From Dyella sp. S184 (lineage in GTDB: Bacteria > Pseudomonadota > Gammaproteobacteria > Xanthomonadales > Rhodanobacteraceae), in the NCBI RefSeq assembly GCF_009766065.1, contig NZ_LMUE01000002.1, positions 361,731-425,730 of the forward strand: a stretch of DNA of 64,000 nt. Reading direction: 5' to 3'. Numbering within the stretch: position 1 is the stretch's first letter; each line of letters begins with the position of its first letter. Shown here in pieces: positions 1 through 9,349 of the stretch. Under the pieces are notes generated by a model. That model was not told the origin of the DNA, ran no database searches, and saw nothing but the letters and a program-made list of their open reading frames with translations. The position numbers were made by a program, and so were the translations under genes.

Positions 1-7
1 CTTAAAA

Positions 8-43
8 CAAGAACGGCGCCGTAGGAATACGGCGCCGTTCTTG
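8..43. terminator. perfect hairpin, probable bidirectional terminator
   Basis: Positions 8-23 and 28-43 are exact inverted repeats of 16 bp around a GGAA loop. On the minus strand the stem is followed by TTTTAAG, so it best fits termination of a leftward transcript, but it could also end a gene entering from the left. It separates the first gene from whatever lies upstream. Confidence 0.7.
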
Positions 44-95
44 TAAGTGGTTATGATTCTTTAGCTCCACCAACATCAGCCTTCGGAGATAGCCG

Positions 96-1097
96 ATGCA
101 TCGAATTGCACGCTTGGCATACAACACTTCCGGCTGGACAAGACCCACTAGTGAAGCTCGTCAAAGTGAAGGCAGCGATACCTACAACGGTCAGTACGGT
201 TTCGGGCATGAGGACTGGCTGTTCCGAAACGAGTGGGTGATCGACGGATGGCGTTACGCTTTCATTCAAGGCTTCAACAAGAGCAATCGCTTGCTCGTCG
301 CCGCTGGCGAGCCGGTGGACGTAACCCTATTCGCCGTCAGGCCCGACAAGGCGCGCTTGCTCGTCGGCACCATCAATCAGGTGGAAGCTTTGGACGATGC
401 CCAGGCACATGAGGCGGTCGAAGCCTTCCGAGACCGCGGATGGATCGACATCATGCGTTCGGAAATCGCGCAAGCAGGCGGCGACGCATCCGTGCTGGAA
501 ATGTCGAAACAGGCAAAGCATGTTCTCAACGTTAGATTCCGCATCGAAAACTGCCAGCTGTATTCGCCCGCACCGGTCATGTCGGCTACCGACGGCATCT
601 ATGCTCCTGGCCGAGCACGGTACAGCCTGCAGTATCTCGACAAGCTGAAATCGCAATACATCAGCACAACCTTGAACGCACGTCGCCGCGGCACTACCGA
701 GCCGCCGCAGAGCAACGCGCATCTTCGCTCTGCAAGCGCAGTAATCGAAGTGACCCCCGAGCACGCAAAGATGCAAGCGACGCTAGGCCGTTTGCTTGAG
801 GCCGAATACCCTCGCGCACGGATCGTCTTTGAGGAGAACTTCGTTGACGTGAAGGTCGAGACAGACGATCAAGTCATTCTTTTCGAGATCAAGAGCGATC
901 TCAAACCACGGTCAGTTTTGCGCCAAGCGATAGGGCAGCTCCTTGAGTACGCATTCCATCCTGTTCAGCAACACAGCAAACCTGTGAGCATGGTCGCAGT
1001 TGGCCGGAACAAGCTTGACGCAGAAGATCGTCAGTATCTTGAAACGCTAACGAGCTTGTTCAACATGCCACTGACTTATCGCGTGATCGCAATCTGA
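96..1097 (+). CDS. hypothetical protein with C-terminal PD-(D/E)XK nuclease-like core
   Basis: This is a 333-residue soluble protein that I cannot assign to a named family. The C-terminal third (about 240-290) reads as a restriction-endonuclease fold: Asp251 in a beta strand, then Glu264-Ile-Lys266 (the E-x-K half), then a helix with QAIGQLLEYA (277-286). This is the usual arrangement of PD-(D/E)XK nucleases. The N-terminal half contains a conserved-looking Tyr/Phe/Trp-rich segment (about 30-60, YGFGHEDW and YAFIQGFNKS) that could be a separate recognition domain. GGAG at 85-88 lies 7 nt before the ATG and supports this start. By eye its codon use is less GC-biased than that of the genes to its right, suggesting transfer. 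It could act in DNA restriction or defence, but no partner gene is visible. Confidence 0.7.
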   Translation: MHRIARLAYNTSGWTRPTSEARQSEGSDTYNGQYGFGHEDWLFRNEWVIDGWRYAFIQGFNKSNRLLVAAGEPVDVTLFAVRPDKARLLVGTINQVEALDDAQAHEAVEAFRDRGWIDIMRSEIAQAGGDASVLEMSKQAKHVLNVRFRIENCQLYSPAPVMSATDGIYAPGRARYSLQYLDKLKSQYISTTLNARRRGTTEPPQSNAHLRSASAVIEVTPEHAKMQATLGRLLEAEYPRARIVFEENFVDVKVETDDQVILFEIKSDLKPRSVLRQAIGQLLEYAFHPVQQHSKPVSMVAVGRNKLDAEDRQYLETLTSLFNMPLTYRVIAI

Positions 1098-1163
1098 TCC
1101 TTGTAACCAACTTCAACGAAGCAGCCACTACTATGAAAGGCCTATGTCCCGGAGATAACCGAG

Positions 1164-2441
1164 TCATAGCCCCTTATCACCAGATTTATCTCTTTGACCA
1201 CCGACGATGATCCGTGCACTGCGCTGCCAGGTGCAGTACGACCACGCCCAGTCGAGCATCACGACCAGTCGGTTGCGGAAGCCGATCAGGAACAGGATGT
1301 GCGTCATCAGCCAGAACCACCAGGCGGCCACGCCGGACAGGTGGATGCCGCGAAGATCGACCACGGCGGCACCGCGGCCGATGCTGGCGAGCGTGCCATA
1401 GTCGCTGTAATGGAAAACGGGCGTGCTGCGTCCGGCCAGACGATTGCGGATCGCCCGCGCGGCGTACGCGCCCATCTGCTTGGCTGCCGGCGCGAGACCC
1501 GGCACAGGCTTGTCGCCCTGCTCCACGTGCGCAAGGTCTCCGATCACGAACACTTCGGGATGCTGCGGCAGCGACAGATCGGGTGAGACCAGCACGCGTC
1601 CGGCGCGATCGCACGGCGTACCCAGTTGCGCGCCCAGCGACGAAGCGGCGACACCGGCGGCCCACAGCAGCGTGCGCGCCTCGATGCGCTGATCTCCCAT
1701 CTGCACACCGGTGTCGCTGACGGCAGTGACCGCTGCGTTCAAATGCACATGCACGCCCATGCGTTCGAGCTGGCGTTGCGCTTTCGCGGACAGCGACGGC
1801 GGCATCGAGGACAGCACGCGCGCGCCGGCTTCGACCAGATGGATCTGCGCCGTGCGCGGATCGGCCACGCGAAACTCGCCCGGCAAGGTGTGGTGCGCGA
1901 TCTCCGCCAGCGTGCCAGCCAGTTCGACGCCGGTGGGGCCGGCACCGATCACCACGAAGCTGAGCCATGCCGCGCGCCGCGCGAGATCAGGCTCGCGCTC
2001 GGCGGACTCGAACGCATCGAGGATGTGCCGGCGGATCGCCAGCGCATCGTCCATGGTCTTCATGCCGGGCGCGTGGCGCTCCCACTCGGCATGACCGAAA
2101 TAGGCGTGACTCGAACCGGTTGCCACCAGCAGGTAGTCGTACTCCAGCGTACCGCCGGCTAGCGTCACCCGTCGCTGCTGCACATCGATGCCGCGCGCCT
2201 CGTCCATGCGCACGGTGACATTGCGCTGCTTGCGCAGGATATGACGCAGCGGTGCCGCGATATCCGGCCCCGACAATCCGGCGGTGGCCACCTGGTACAG
2301 CAACGGCTGGAACAGATGATGGTTGGTGCGATCCACCATGGTGATACGCACAGGTGCCGAACGTAGCGCACGCGTCGCCCATAGCCCACCGAATCCACCC
2401 CCGAGTATCACCACATGCGGGACCGCTTGCACTTTGTTCAT
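1164..2441 (-). CDS. ndh: type II NADH dehydrogenase (NDH-2)
   Basis: Single-subunit, non-proton-pumping NADH:quinone oxidoreductase (FAD/NAD-binding pyridine nucleotide-disulphide oxidoreductase superfamily) feeding electrons to the quinone pool at the inner membrane. The N-terminus has the FAD-binding GGGFGG motif, followed by the LFQPLLYQVATAGL segment typical of NDH-2. A second dinucleotide-binding motif (VVIGAGPTGVELAG) binds NADH, and a C-terminal FVIGDLAH motif also contacts FAD. The C-terminal WWFWLMTHILFLIGF stretch is the membrane-docking region. An open frame continues upstream for 39 codons, but ATG at 2441 is preceded directly by AAAGGAAAGG and gives about 425 residues, the family length, so this start is preferred. 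Confidence 0.92.
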   Translation of the reverse strand: MNKVQAVPHVVILGGGFGGLWATRALRSAPVRITMVDRTNHHLFQPLLYQVATAGLSGPDIAAPLRHILRKQRNVTVRMDEARGIDVQQRRVTLAGGTLEYDYLLVATGSSHAYFGHAEWERHAPGMKTMDDALAIRRHILDAFESAEREPDLARRAAWLSFVVIGAGPTGVELAGTLAEIAHHTLPGEFRVADPRTAQIHLVEAGARVLSSMPPSLSAKAQRQLERMGVHVHLNAAVTAVSDTGVQMGDQRIEARTLLWAAGVAASSLGAQLGTPCDRAGRVLVSPDLSLPQHPEVFVIGDLAHVEQGDKPVPGLAPAAKQMGAYAARAIRNRLAGRSTPVFHYSDYGTLASIGRGAAVVDLRGIHLSGVAAWWFWLMTHILFLIGFRNRLVVMLDWAWSYCTWQRSARIIVGGQRDKSGDKGL

Positions 2442-2758
2442 CCTTTCCTTTGTATTCAGTGCCCTGATATTGGGGCGATTCTTGGTGTCAGTCTGATGAT
2501 GGTAACTGCGTTGATCCTGCCGCCACTCATGACCCGATGGAGTGCGACCTGCGCACATCCGTGACCTCCATCATGCGCATCGCCGTGATCGTAACCGGGC
2601 TTAAACGCATGTCGCGACAGCTATTGCCACGTCCGACAAGGAGGCGAATAATCCGCATGTTGCATCGCACAATGCGCGCCACTTCATGCTGACGCCGCCC
2701 CGTTCCACACGCTCCATGCCGGTGCCATTGCGAGGCGCCTGCCGAAGGATTTGTCGTA
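2442..2758. other. divergent intergenic region, no gene seen
   Basis: About 317 bp between the divergent ndh and exporter genes. It must hold both promoters, but I see no convincing -10/-35 pair or structured RNA. A purine-rich AAGGAGG near 2639-2645 precedes an 11-codon reading frame at too great a distance to be convincing. Confidence 0.4.
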
Positions 2759-4210
2759 GTGACTCTGTTGAGACAGGCTGAAATTTCCGTACCGGCTTCA
2801 CCGGTGCAGGCATTTCCCGACTACCGCGTGACCTCCCTGATCGTGGCTTGCGCCATCTTCATGGAGCAGATGGACGCCACCGTGCTGGCCACCGCACTGC
2901 CCACCATGGCGCGCGACTTCCATGTCACCGCGCCGTCGATGAGCATCGCGATCACCTCGTATCTGCTCATGCTGGCGGTGCTGATTCCCGCCAGCGGCGC
3001 CATGGCCGATCGATTCGGCGTGAAGCGCGTGTTCAGTGCCTCGATCGGCGTATTCGTCGCCGGCTCCATCCTGTGCGCGTGGACCAGCAGCCTGCCCTTC
3101 ATGGTCGCTGCGCGCCTGCTGCAAGGCGCGGGTGGCGCGATGATGGCGCCGATCGGCCGGCTGATCCTGCTGCGCATGGTGGATCGGCGCAACCTCGTTT
3201 CGGCGATGTCGTGGTCGCTGGTGCCGGCTTTCCTTGGACCACTGATCGGCCCGCCACTGGGCGGCTTCATCGTCACTTACCTCGACTGGCGCTGGATCTT
3301 CTACCTCAACGTGCCGATCGGCCTGCTCGGCTTCGTGCTGGTGCGCCGCCTGATCCCCGAGATACCCAACGAATCGGCCCCGGCGCGCTTCGATTTCCTC
3401 GGCTTCGCGCTGTGCGGCATCGCGCTCGGCTGCCTGTTGTTCGGCTTCGAGACGATCGGACAAAACACCGCCTTGCTGAGCGCCATCGCCCTGTTCACGG
3501 TGGGCAGCCTCGCCGGCGCAGGCTATCTATGGCATGCGCGGCAACATCCGGCCCCGCTGGTCGACCTTTCCCTGCTGAAAATCGACTCGTTCCGCCTGTC
3601 GGTGATCTCCGGTTCGCTGATGCGCGTGACCCAAGGCGCGCAGCCGTTTCTGCTGCCGCTGATGTTCCAGATCGGCTTCGGCCTGTCGGCGATGCGCAGT
3701 GGTCAGCTGATCCTGGCGACTTCGCTGGGTGCGCTGCTGATGCGTACCGCCACGCCGCGGCTGCTGCGCCTGGTCGGCTTTCGCCGTGGCATGGTCGTCA
3801 ACGGCGTGCTGTCCAGCCTGGGCTACGCGGTCTGCGCCTTCTTCCGCCCGGACTGGCCGTTCGGCCTGATGTTCGCGCTGCTGGTTTGCTGCGGCGCCTT
3901 CATGTCGTTCCAGTTCGGCGCCTACAACACAGTGGCTTACGAGGCGGTGCCGTCATCCCGCATGAGCGCCGCCAGCAGCCTGTACACCACCTTGCAGCAA
4001 CTGATGCTTTCCGTCGGCGTGTGCAGCGGTGCGCTGATCCTGAAACTGAGCATGGGCTTCGAACACCATGCCGAGCCGCGGATCATGGATTTCTCCATCG
4101 CCTTCCTGCTGGTCAGCCTGATCTCGCTGAGTTCAACGCGCTGGCACGTGGCCTTCGCACCCAATGCGGGACATGAGTTGAGTGGGCATCGGGCGAAAAC
4201 AGCGCCATAG
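2759..4210 (+). CDS. DHA2-family MFS multidrug exporter
   Basis: This is a 483-residue inner-membrane drug:H+ antiporter of the EmrB/QacA type, consistent with the 14-helix DHA2 class. It begins with a short cytoplasmic tail and a first helix containing the membrane-embedded acid typical of these exporters (FMEQMDATVLATALPTMA). Motif A follows (GAMADRFGVKRVF), then the antiporter motif C region (GPLIGPPLGGFIV) and WRWIFYLNVPIGL. The start is GTG at 2759, with AAGGAT about 9 nt upstream. There is no periplasmic adaptor (EmrA) gene beside it, so it may work alone or with a distant partner. Substrate cannot be told from sequence. Confidence 0.9.
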   Translation: MTLLRQAEISVPASPVQAFPDYRVTSLIVACAIFMEQMDATVLATALPTMARDFHVTAPSMSIAITSYLLMLAVLIPASGAMADRFGVKRVFSASIGVFVAGSILCAWTSSLPFMVAARLLQGAGGAMMAPIGRLILLRMVDRRNLVSAMSWSLVPAFLGPLIGPPLGGFIVTYLDWRWIFYLNVPIGLLGFVLVRRLIPEIPNESAPARFDFLGFALCGIALGCLLFGFETIGQNTALLSAIALFTVGSLAGAGYLWHARQHPAPLVDLSLLKIDSFRLSVISGSLMRVTQGAQPFLLPLMFQIGFGLSAMRSGQLILATSLGALLMRTATPRLLRLVGFRRGMVVNGVLSSLGYAVCAFFRPDWPFGLMFALLVCCGAFMSFQFGAYNTVAYEAVPSSRMSAASSLYTTLQQLMLSVGVCSGALILKLSMGFEHHAEPRIMDFSIAFLLVSLISLSSTRWHVAFAPNAGHELSGHRAKTAP

Positions 4211-4319
4211 CGATACGGCACCGTTTGTTTGATCGGCACAGGCTGCATCGAGTAGCGGCGAGCATCCCTACAAGGCATGATCCGACTCGAAACCGACGCC
4301 ATCCGGAACGAATCCGACC

Positions 4320-6251
4320 ATGACTTCAATATGGTTTGCGAGAAAGCACAGACCCGTATTCTTTGCCGGGCTCTACCTCGCCTATCTCGTCGTTTTGTAT
4401 GGCTCGGTGAACATCCACGATGAAAGCATCTTCAAGCTGCTGACCAGGATCGTCGCGCCCGTCATCGAGCTCGGCTTTTTTTATGTTCTGTGTTCCTTGC
4501 TGTCTCGCAGCGCGGAGCGAAAAAAAAGCATAGCCGCGGGATTCTTCTACGTCGCCATTCCGCTGCTGGTGAATCTCGTCTATGCCGCGCAGGTCTATTC
4601 GCTCTACCTCTCTGGAAATTTCATTACGGTGCTTGCCATCGAGAACAGCGCAGAAAGCCGGATCATCCGGAACTCTTCGCTCTACGCCGCCCTGTCCGTT
4701 GCGTTGGTGTGGTGGCTGCTTTTCCTGCTGGGCTACCTGCTGAGCCGAAGAGGACAGCATGCAAATCGTACGGACAGCGACTGGCAGTTGCCTCCGGTCA
4801 GGTGGCGGCTTCTAGCAGCCCTGGCCCTGCTGCTGACCCTCATCGGCCAGATCAATGCGCAGGAAGATACCGGACTGATCGAGGCCGACTATCGCCAGAC
4901 CCCCATCGTCGCCCTTGCGCACAACTACTACGTGTCCATGAAACCGGGGAACTCAAATACTGATTCGGCTCAGCATGGATTTGCTGCTGGCATCGGCAGG
5001 CCGGGCACGGAATTCCCGCTGGAAAAAACCTACACATACAGCGAAAACCTCCCGTTCAAGAGAACGGGCGACCCCGGCGAAACCATGAATGTCATCGTGA
5101 TATTTACCGAGGGTACCTCGGCAAGACTCCTGGGATCTTACGGTGGAAAATACCCTGGACTTACGCCAAACATCGATCGCCTGGCACACATATCCATGCG
5201 TGTGGTCAATTACTACAACCACACGGCAGCGACCTACCGGGGCCTGCAGGGGCAGATGACGTCCGGCTATCCCTCGGCCGGAGGCGACGAAGGCGATGGT
5301 TCTGCCTGGGAGAGCGAGAACGGAAAGAAATCGCTCTCGTCGATTCGCTACCAAAGCCTGCCGATGATACTCAGGGGCGTGAATTACCGGACGTATTTCA
5401 TATCGCCGCACCACGACTCGGTCGGGCTCAATACCCTGCTGCGCTCGCTGGGCTTCGACAAGGTTTTGTCGTTCGAAAGCATCAGTCAGGATGTCGCTCC
5501 CGGAAACGGGATGTATTCCGTGGAAGGCGCATTGAGCGACGGGGATATATTCAATGCCCTGCAGATCCTCTTATCGAAGAAGACGATCGCCAGCCCCGCG
5601 CACCCGTTTTTCATGGGACTCTACAATTTCGGCACCCACGCCTTTCTCGACATCATGCCGTATGGCGTCAAATACGGGGACGGCTCCAATCCCGTACTCA
5701 ACCGACTCCACAATTTCGACTATGAATTCGGCAGGTTCCTGGACTACTTCCTTGCCAGCGCATATTCCAAAAACACCATTCTGATACTGACCGCCGATCA
5801 TGCCGACTACCCGGACAAGTCGTACAAGGCAATTGCCGACAAAGGCTTTGAGCCTTTGTTTGTGGACCGCATTCCACTGATCATCTACGACCCCTCTCAC
5901 CAGCTTCCGGCGACCTACGACGCGCAGGGAAGGACATCGATCGACTTCGCGCCAAGCTTGCTGCAACTGCTTGGCATCAAGGACGCCGACAACAGCTTCC
6001 TGGGAACATCGCTCTTCGAGAAAAGTCCGGAATCCATTGGATTCGCAGCCATCGGCAACGAGTTCTTCGCAACGGATTCGAATGGCGTATATCCAGAAAG
6101 CAACGTGCCAAAAAAATACGAAGCGCAGTTCTCCGATGGCAAGAAACTCATCGACAGCTACTACCAGCTTGAGAAGGAAAATCGTGTATTCGGTCCGGTT
6201 CCACGGTGCGCGGGTATAGCGTGTACCCATGCAGCCGCGTCCGATCACTGA
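4320..6251 (+). CDS. LTA-synthase-like membrane phosphatase/sulfatase family protein
   Basis: This 643-residue protein has about five N-terminal membrane helices (residues 1-180) and a large periplasmic alkaline-phosphatase-superfamily domain. The catalytic threonine lies in IVIFTEGTSARLLGSYGG, matching the EGTS-type nucleophile motif of LtaS/OpgB/EptA-like enzymes. Metal ligands are supplied by LILTADHADYP near residue 495 and by upstream acidic residues. Relatives transfer glycerol-phosphate or phosphoethanolamine head groups to envelope glycans or cleave phospholipid head groups. It stands alone between the exporter and a convergent gene, so the substrate is unknown. The family assignment is firm; the reaction is inference. 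Confidence 0.85.
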   Translation: MTSIWFARKHRPVFFAGLYLAYLVVLYGSVNIHDESIFKLLTRIVAPVIELGFFYVLCSLLSRSAERKKSIAAGFFYVAIPLLVNLVYAAQVYSLYLSGNFITVLAIENSAESRIIRNSSLYAALSVALVWWLLFLLGYLLSRRGQHANRTDSDWQLPPVRWRLLAALALLLTLIGQINAQEDTGLIEADYRQTPIVALAHNYYVSMKPGNSNTDSAQHGFAAGIGRPGTEFPLEKTYTYSENLPFKRTGDPGETMNVIVIFTEGTSARLLGSYGGKYPGLTPNIDRLAHISMRVVNYYNHTAATYRGLQGQMTSGYPSAGGDEGDGSAWESENGKKSLSSIRYQSLPMILRGVNYRTYFISPHHDSVGLNTLLRSLGFDKVLSFESISQDVAPGNGMYSVEGALSDGDIFNALQILLSKKTIASPAHPFFMGLYNFGTHAFLDIMPYGVKYGDGSNPVLNRLHNFDYEFGRFLDYFLASAYSKNTILILTADHADYPDKSYKAIADKGFEPLFVDRIPLIIYDPSHQLPATYDAQGRTSIDFAPSLLQLLGIKDADNSFLGTSLFEKSPESIGFAAIGNEFFATDSNGVYPESNVPKKYEAQFSDGKKLIDSYYQLEKENRVFGPVPRCAGIACTHAAASDH

Positions 6252-6337
6252 ACGTGGTTGGCATCAGTCCGGAAGAAACGATCTCAAAAGTACCGCCGAA
6301 CCCGGGTCAACCCACTCGGCATCCTATCCCCTGGCGA

Positions 6338-7507
6338 CTACTTGAGCGGCCACGGTGCGGCGCGCCAACAGGCGAGGTAATAATCCTTGAGCGCATTCCT
6401 GACCGGATAAAGCTGGAAGACAAAGCCGTAACGGAAGGCGCTGGTCCTGCCGCCGACCCATGCACCAATGGAGTGTGCAAATAGCAACTGCTCCAGCTGC
6501 GTGGCCGGATATGGCCGCGTGATCATCACCGACTGGCTGGCGACGCTGGCGCCGTCATGCTGTTGCGTCAGCGTCTCCTTGCGGTCAATCTCGAAATACG
6601 ACCGGGTTCCATGCGAAACGATCTCCCGTGCACGCGTAGCGCCGACCAGATCGTACGCGGTGAGCGTGACGCCAGAGGGCTGGCACTGCAGGGTTATCCG
6701 ATGTTCGCCGTTACGATCAACCTGACTGAGCACCAGATAGGGTGCCGCCGACGTAAGCTCGGATTTCACCGTGATCGGAAGGCCTCCATTGTTGGCAAGT
6801 CCCATCGACATCATTTGCTCGGCGGTCAGCCAGACCACCGGATCGTGCGAAGTTTTCAGAGTCGGCGCGAACTCGCCCAGGTCGACGCCCATATCCTTCA
6901 GGTATGCATCGACGTCGCCCGAAGCCGGCTGGGCCTGCCCCATGCCGATTGTCTTTGGTGGATCCATCGCGCCATTCGGGGAAAGGCCGATGCGGTCACT
7001 GCCGGTGGGTGCCCAACGATAAAGGCCGCCAAAATACGCATAGGTGCATGCATCCACGCAGACAGCCGTCTTGCTGGTGTACACCGACGATTGCAGAGGG
7101 CGTCGTGGCGTCCCCAGGTGCGTCACCATCGAACCTGCCCGGAACAGCCGTCCCAGCGCCAGGCCGGCACGCAGATCGCCACTCGACGAGTTCAGGTAGA
7201 TATCGGACCCACTGGGGATCTTTCCAGACCGCACCAGCGCCTCGAACCGCTGCGGCGCGCCGGCGTCGATGACGCCATACAGATAGATCTGCGGAACCTT
7301 GGTGATGGCAAGGGTCATCTTGTCATTGTTGAGCTGGATCGCCATTTGGCTCGCGGTCTGCGTGTGCTCCGCGGGCGGCGCAGCGCCATGGGCGTGAATC
7401 GGCGATGTGGCACCGATGCCAGCGAGCAGCAGCAAGACGCCCCACAAGGAGCACGAGCGCCCTCCTGTCCAGCAAAGAGGATTCCTGTCAGCGTTTCTGT
7501 CTTGCAC
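6338..7507 (-). CDS. secreted ClpP/crotonase-fold protein (COG3904-like)
   Basis: Predicted exported protein of about 389 residues. GTG at 7507 has AGGAG 5 nt upstream and opens a typical signal peptide (CSLWGVLLLLAGIG, then a cleavable SPIHAHGA). This start is better than the upstream ATG at 7636. The mature protein begins with a ClpP-like fold: YLYGVIDAG, then SDIYLNSSSGDLRAGLALGRLFR, then CVDACTYAYFGG. In relatives the last motif reads C-x-S-A-C, with the Ser as presumed nucleophile; here an Asp occupies that place, so it may be a pseudo-protease. The C-terminal 150 residues resemble no domain I know. It has no operon partner and is divergent from the SDR gene at 7735. Confidence 0.7.
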   Translation of the reverse strand: MQDRNADRNPLCWTGGRSCSLWGVLLLLAGIGATSPIHAHGAAPPAEHTQTASQMAIQLNNDKMTLAITKVPQIYLYGVIDAGAPQRFEALVRSGKIPSGSDIYLNSSSGDLRAGLALGRLFRAGSMVTHLGTPRRPLQSSVYTSKTAVCVDACTYAYFGGLYRWAPTGSDRIGLSPNGAMDPPKTIGMGQAQPASGDVDAYLKDMGVDLGEFAPTLKTSHDPVVWLTAEQMMSMGLANNGGLPITVKSELTSAAPYLVLSQVDRNGEHRITLQCQPSGVTLTAYDLVGATRAREIVSHGTRSYFEIDRKETLTQQHDGASVASQSVMITRPYPATQLEQLLFAHSIGAWVGGRTSAFRYGFVFQLYPVRNALKDYYLACWRAAPWPLK

Positions 7508-7734
7508 TGTCGCTCCTGAAGTTCCGACCCGGCAGTGTCTTTCGTTGCAGATGTCCTGCGAGTGAACGTCGCGAAATAAGCGGGAAATAGCCGGGTGCTG
7601 CCCCTCGTTGGTGAGCAATCCCCGAAACCGGGCCAAAAACAGGCAAAATACACGGTTGACGACGCATGACCTGCATGCGCAGCCTGATGCGGTAGCGCCC
7701 AGCGCACCGCCCTACTCGATGACGGATAACGCTC

Positions 7735-9315
7735 TTGACCACCACCACGGCCACCGTGCCATTACCGGACGACGCAGATACCGCCCTGCTTGAGCGCCTG
7801 CGCGCCGCAGCGGAACTGCTTGAATCGGTCGCTGCCGATCGGCAACTGCTGGACCAGCTGCCGGCGGATGATCGCCAGCGCCTGCATCAGGCGGTAGCAC
7901 AGCTTTACCACCCCGATCCTGGCGCGCGCCGGATCAAGCTGAAGGCGGCCGAGAAGGCGCGGCATGCGTCGAAGATCCAGGCCGAGGACGCGGTGCTCAA
8001 CCAGACCGGCATCCGCGAGCTGCGCCGGCGGCCGGTGTTCACCACACCGAATGTGCATGCGCCGCTGGATTTCGAGCCGCACGACATCAGCCCCGATGCC
8101 GACGCTGCGCAGCCACGCGAATCGATCGAGCCGAAGCATTGCTATGTGTGCAAGCAGAAGTATTCGACTATCCATTTCTTCTACGACCAGCTGTGCCCCG
8201 CTTGCGCTGCGTTCAACTATGCCAAGCGCACCGAACTGGTCGACCTGCGTGGCCGCGTCGCGCTGCTGACCGGTGGTCGCGTGAAGATCGGCTATCAGGC
8301 TGGCCTGAAGCTGTTGCGCGCGGGAGCCGAGCTGATCGTGACCACGCGTTTTCCACGCGACTCGGCGGCGCGTTACACCGAGGAGCCTGACTTCGGCGAA
8401 TGGGGCCATCGCCTGCAGGTGTATGGACTCGACCTGCGCCATACGCCCAGCGTCGAGGCTTTCTGCCAGGAACTGGTCGCCACGCGGCCGCGGCTGGACT
8501 TCATCATCAACAACGCCTGCCAGACCGTGCGCCGTCCGCCGGACTTCTACGCGCACATGATGGAAGGCGAGACGGCCGCCCTGCATGACATGCCGGAACA
8601 CGTGCGCAAGCTGGTCGGCCATTACGAGGGTCTGCGCAGCTCGCATATCCTGCCGGAAGTCGAAGCGCCGGCGATGGCGCTCACTGGTCGTGACTCGCAT
8701 GTCCCCGGACTGACCCGCGCCGCCGAGCTGTCGCAAGTACCCTTGCTGCCGGAAGAACTGCTGGCGCAGAGCCATCTGTTCCCCGAAGGCCGGCTCGACC
8801 AGGACCTGCAGCAGGTCGACCTGCGCGAGCGCAATTCATGGCGGTTGCTGATGGCCGAAGTACCATCGGTGGAATTGCTGGAAGTTCAGCTGGTCAATGC
8901 GATCGCGCCGTTCATCATCAACGCGCGCCTCAAGCCGCTGATGCTGCGTACGCCCGAACGCGACAAGCACATCGTCAACGTGTCGGCGATGGAAGGCCAG
9001 TTCTACCGCAACTTCAAGACCACGCGGCATCCACACACGAACATGGCCAAGGCCGCGCTGAACATGATGACGCGCACTTCGGCCACCGATTACCACAACG
9101 ACGGCATCCACATGAACAGCGTCGACACCGGCTGGGTGACCGACGAGGATCCAGCGGCACTGGCCGCACGCAAGGTAGCCGAGGAACGCTTCCATCCGCC
9201 GCTGGACATTGTCGACGGCGCCGCGCGCATCGTCGACCCGATCATCAGCGGCATCAACAGCGGCGAGCACGTGTGGGGACAGTTCCTGAAGGATTATCGA
9301 CCGACCGACTGGTGA
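7735..9315 (+). CDS. SDR-family oxidoreductase with an N-terminal zinc ribbon
   Basis: This 526-residue protein is far longer than a classical 250-residue SDR. Residues 1-125 are helical and unrecognised. A four-cysteine ribbon follows (CYVC, then about 18 residues on CPAC), then a Rossmann domain starting RVALLTGGRVKIGYQ in place of the usual TGxxxGIG. An NNACQTVRR motif corresponds to the NNAG strand. An insertion of about 100 residues separates it from the NVSAMEGQFYR serine region and a later T-x-x-H-x-x-x-x-K-A-A-L substrate/cofactor region. The C-terminus has DTGWVTDE. The start used is TTG at 7735; in-frame GTG at 7756 is possible. Cofactor is probably NAD(P)H; substrate unknown. Confidence 0.75.
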   Translation: MTTTTATVPLPDDADTALLERLRAAAELLESVAADRQLLDQLPADDRQRLHQAVAQLYHPDPGARRIKLKAAEKARHASKIQAEDAVLNQTGIRELRRRPVFTTPNVHAPLDFEPHDISPDADAAQPRESIEPKHCYVCKQKYSTIHFFYDQLCPACAAFNYAKRTELVDLRGRVALLTGGRVKIGYQAGLKLLRAGAELIVTTRFPRDSAARYTEEPDFGEWGHRLQVYGLDLRHTPSVEAFCQELVATRPRLDFIINNACQTVRRPPDFYAHMMEGETAALHDMPEHVRKLVGHYEGLRSSHILPEVEAPAMALTGRDSHVPGLTRAAELSQVPLLPEELLAQSHLFPEGRLDQDLQQVDLRERNSWRLLMAEVPSVELLEVQLVNAIAPFIINARLKPLMLRTPERDKHIVNVSAMEGQFYRNFKTTRHPHTNMAKAALNMMTRTSATDYHNDGIHMNSVDTGWVTDEDPAALAARKVAEERFHPPLDIVDGAARIVDPIISGINSGEHVWGQFLKDYRPTDW

Positions 9316-9349
9316 GCTTCAGCCGAGCCGCTGTGATCCAGCGTCAGGA

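Noticed and set aside
2639-2692. AAGGAGG followed by an 11-codon leader peptide before the exporter
   Set aside because: Spacing of 12 nt to the ATG is long and the peptide shows no attenuator-type codon run.
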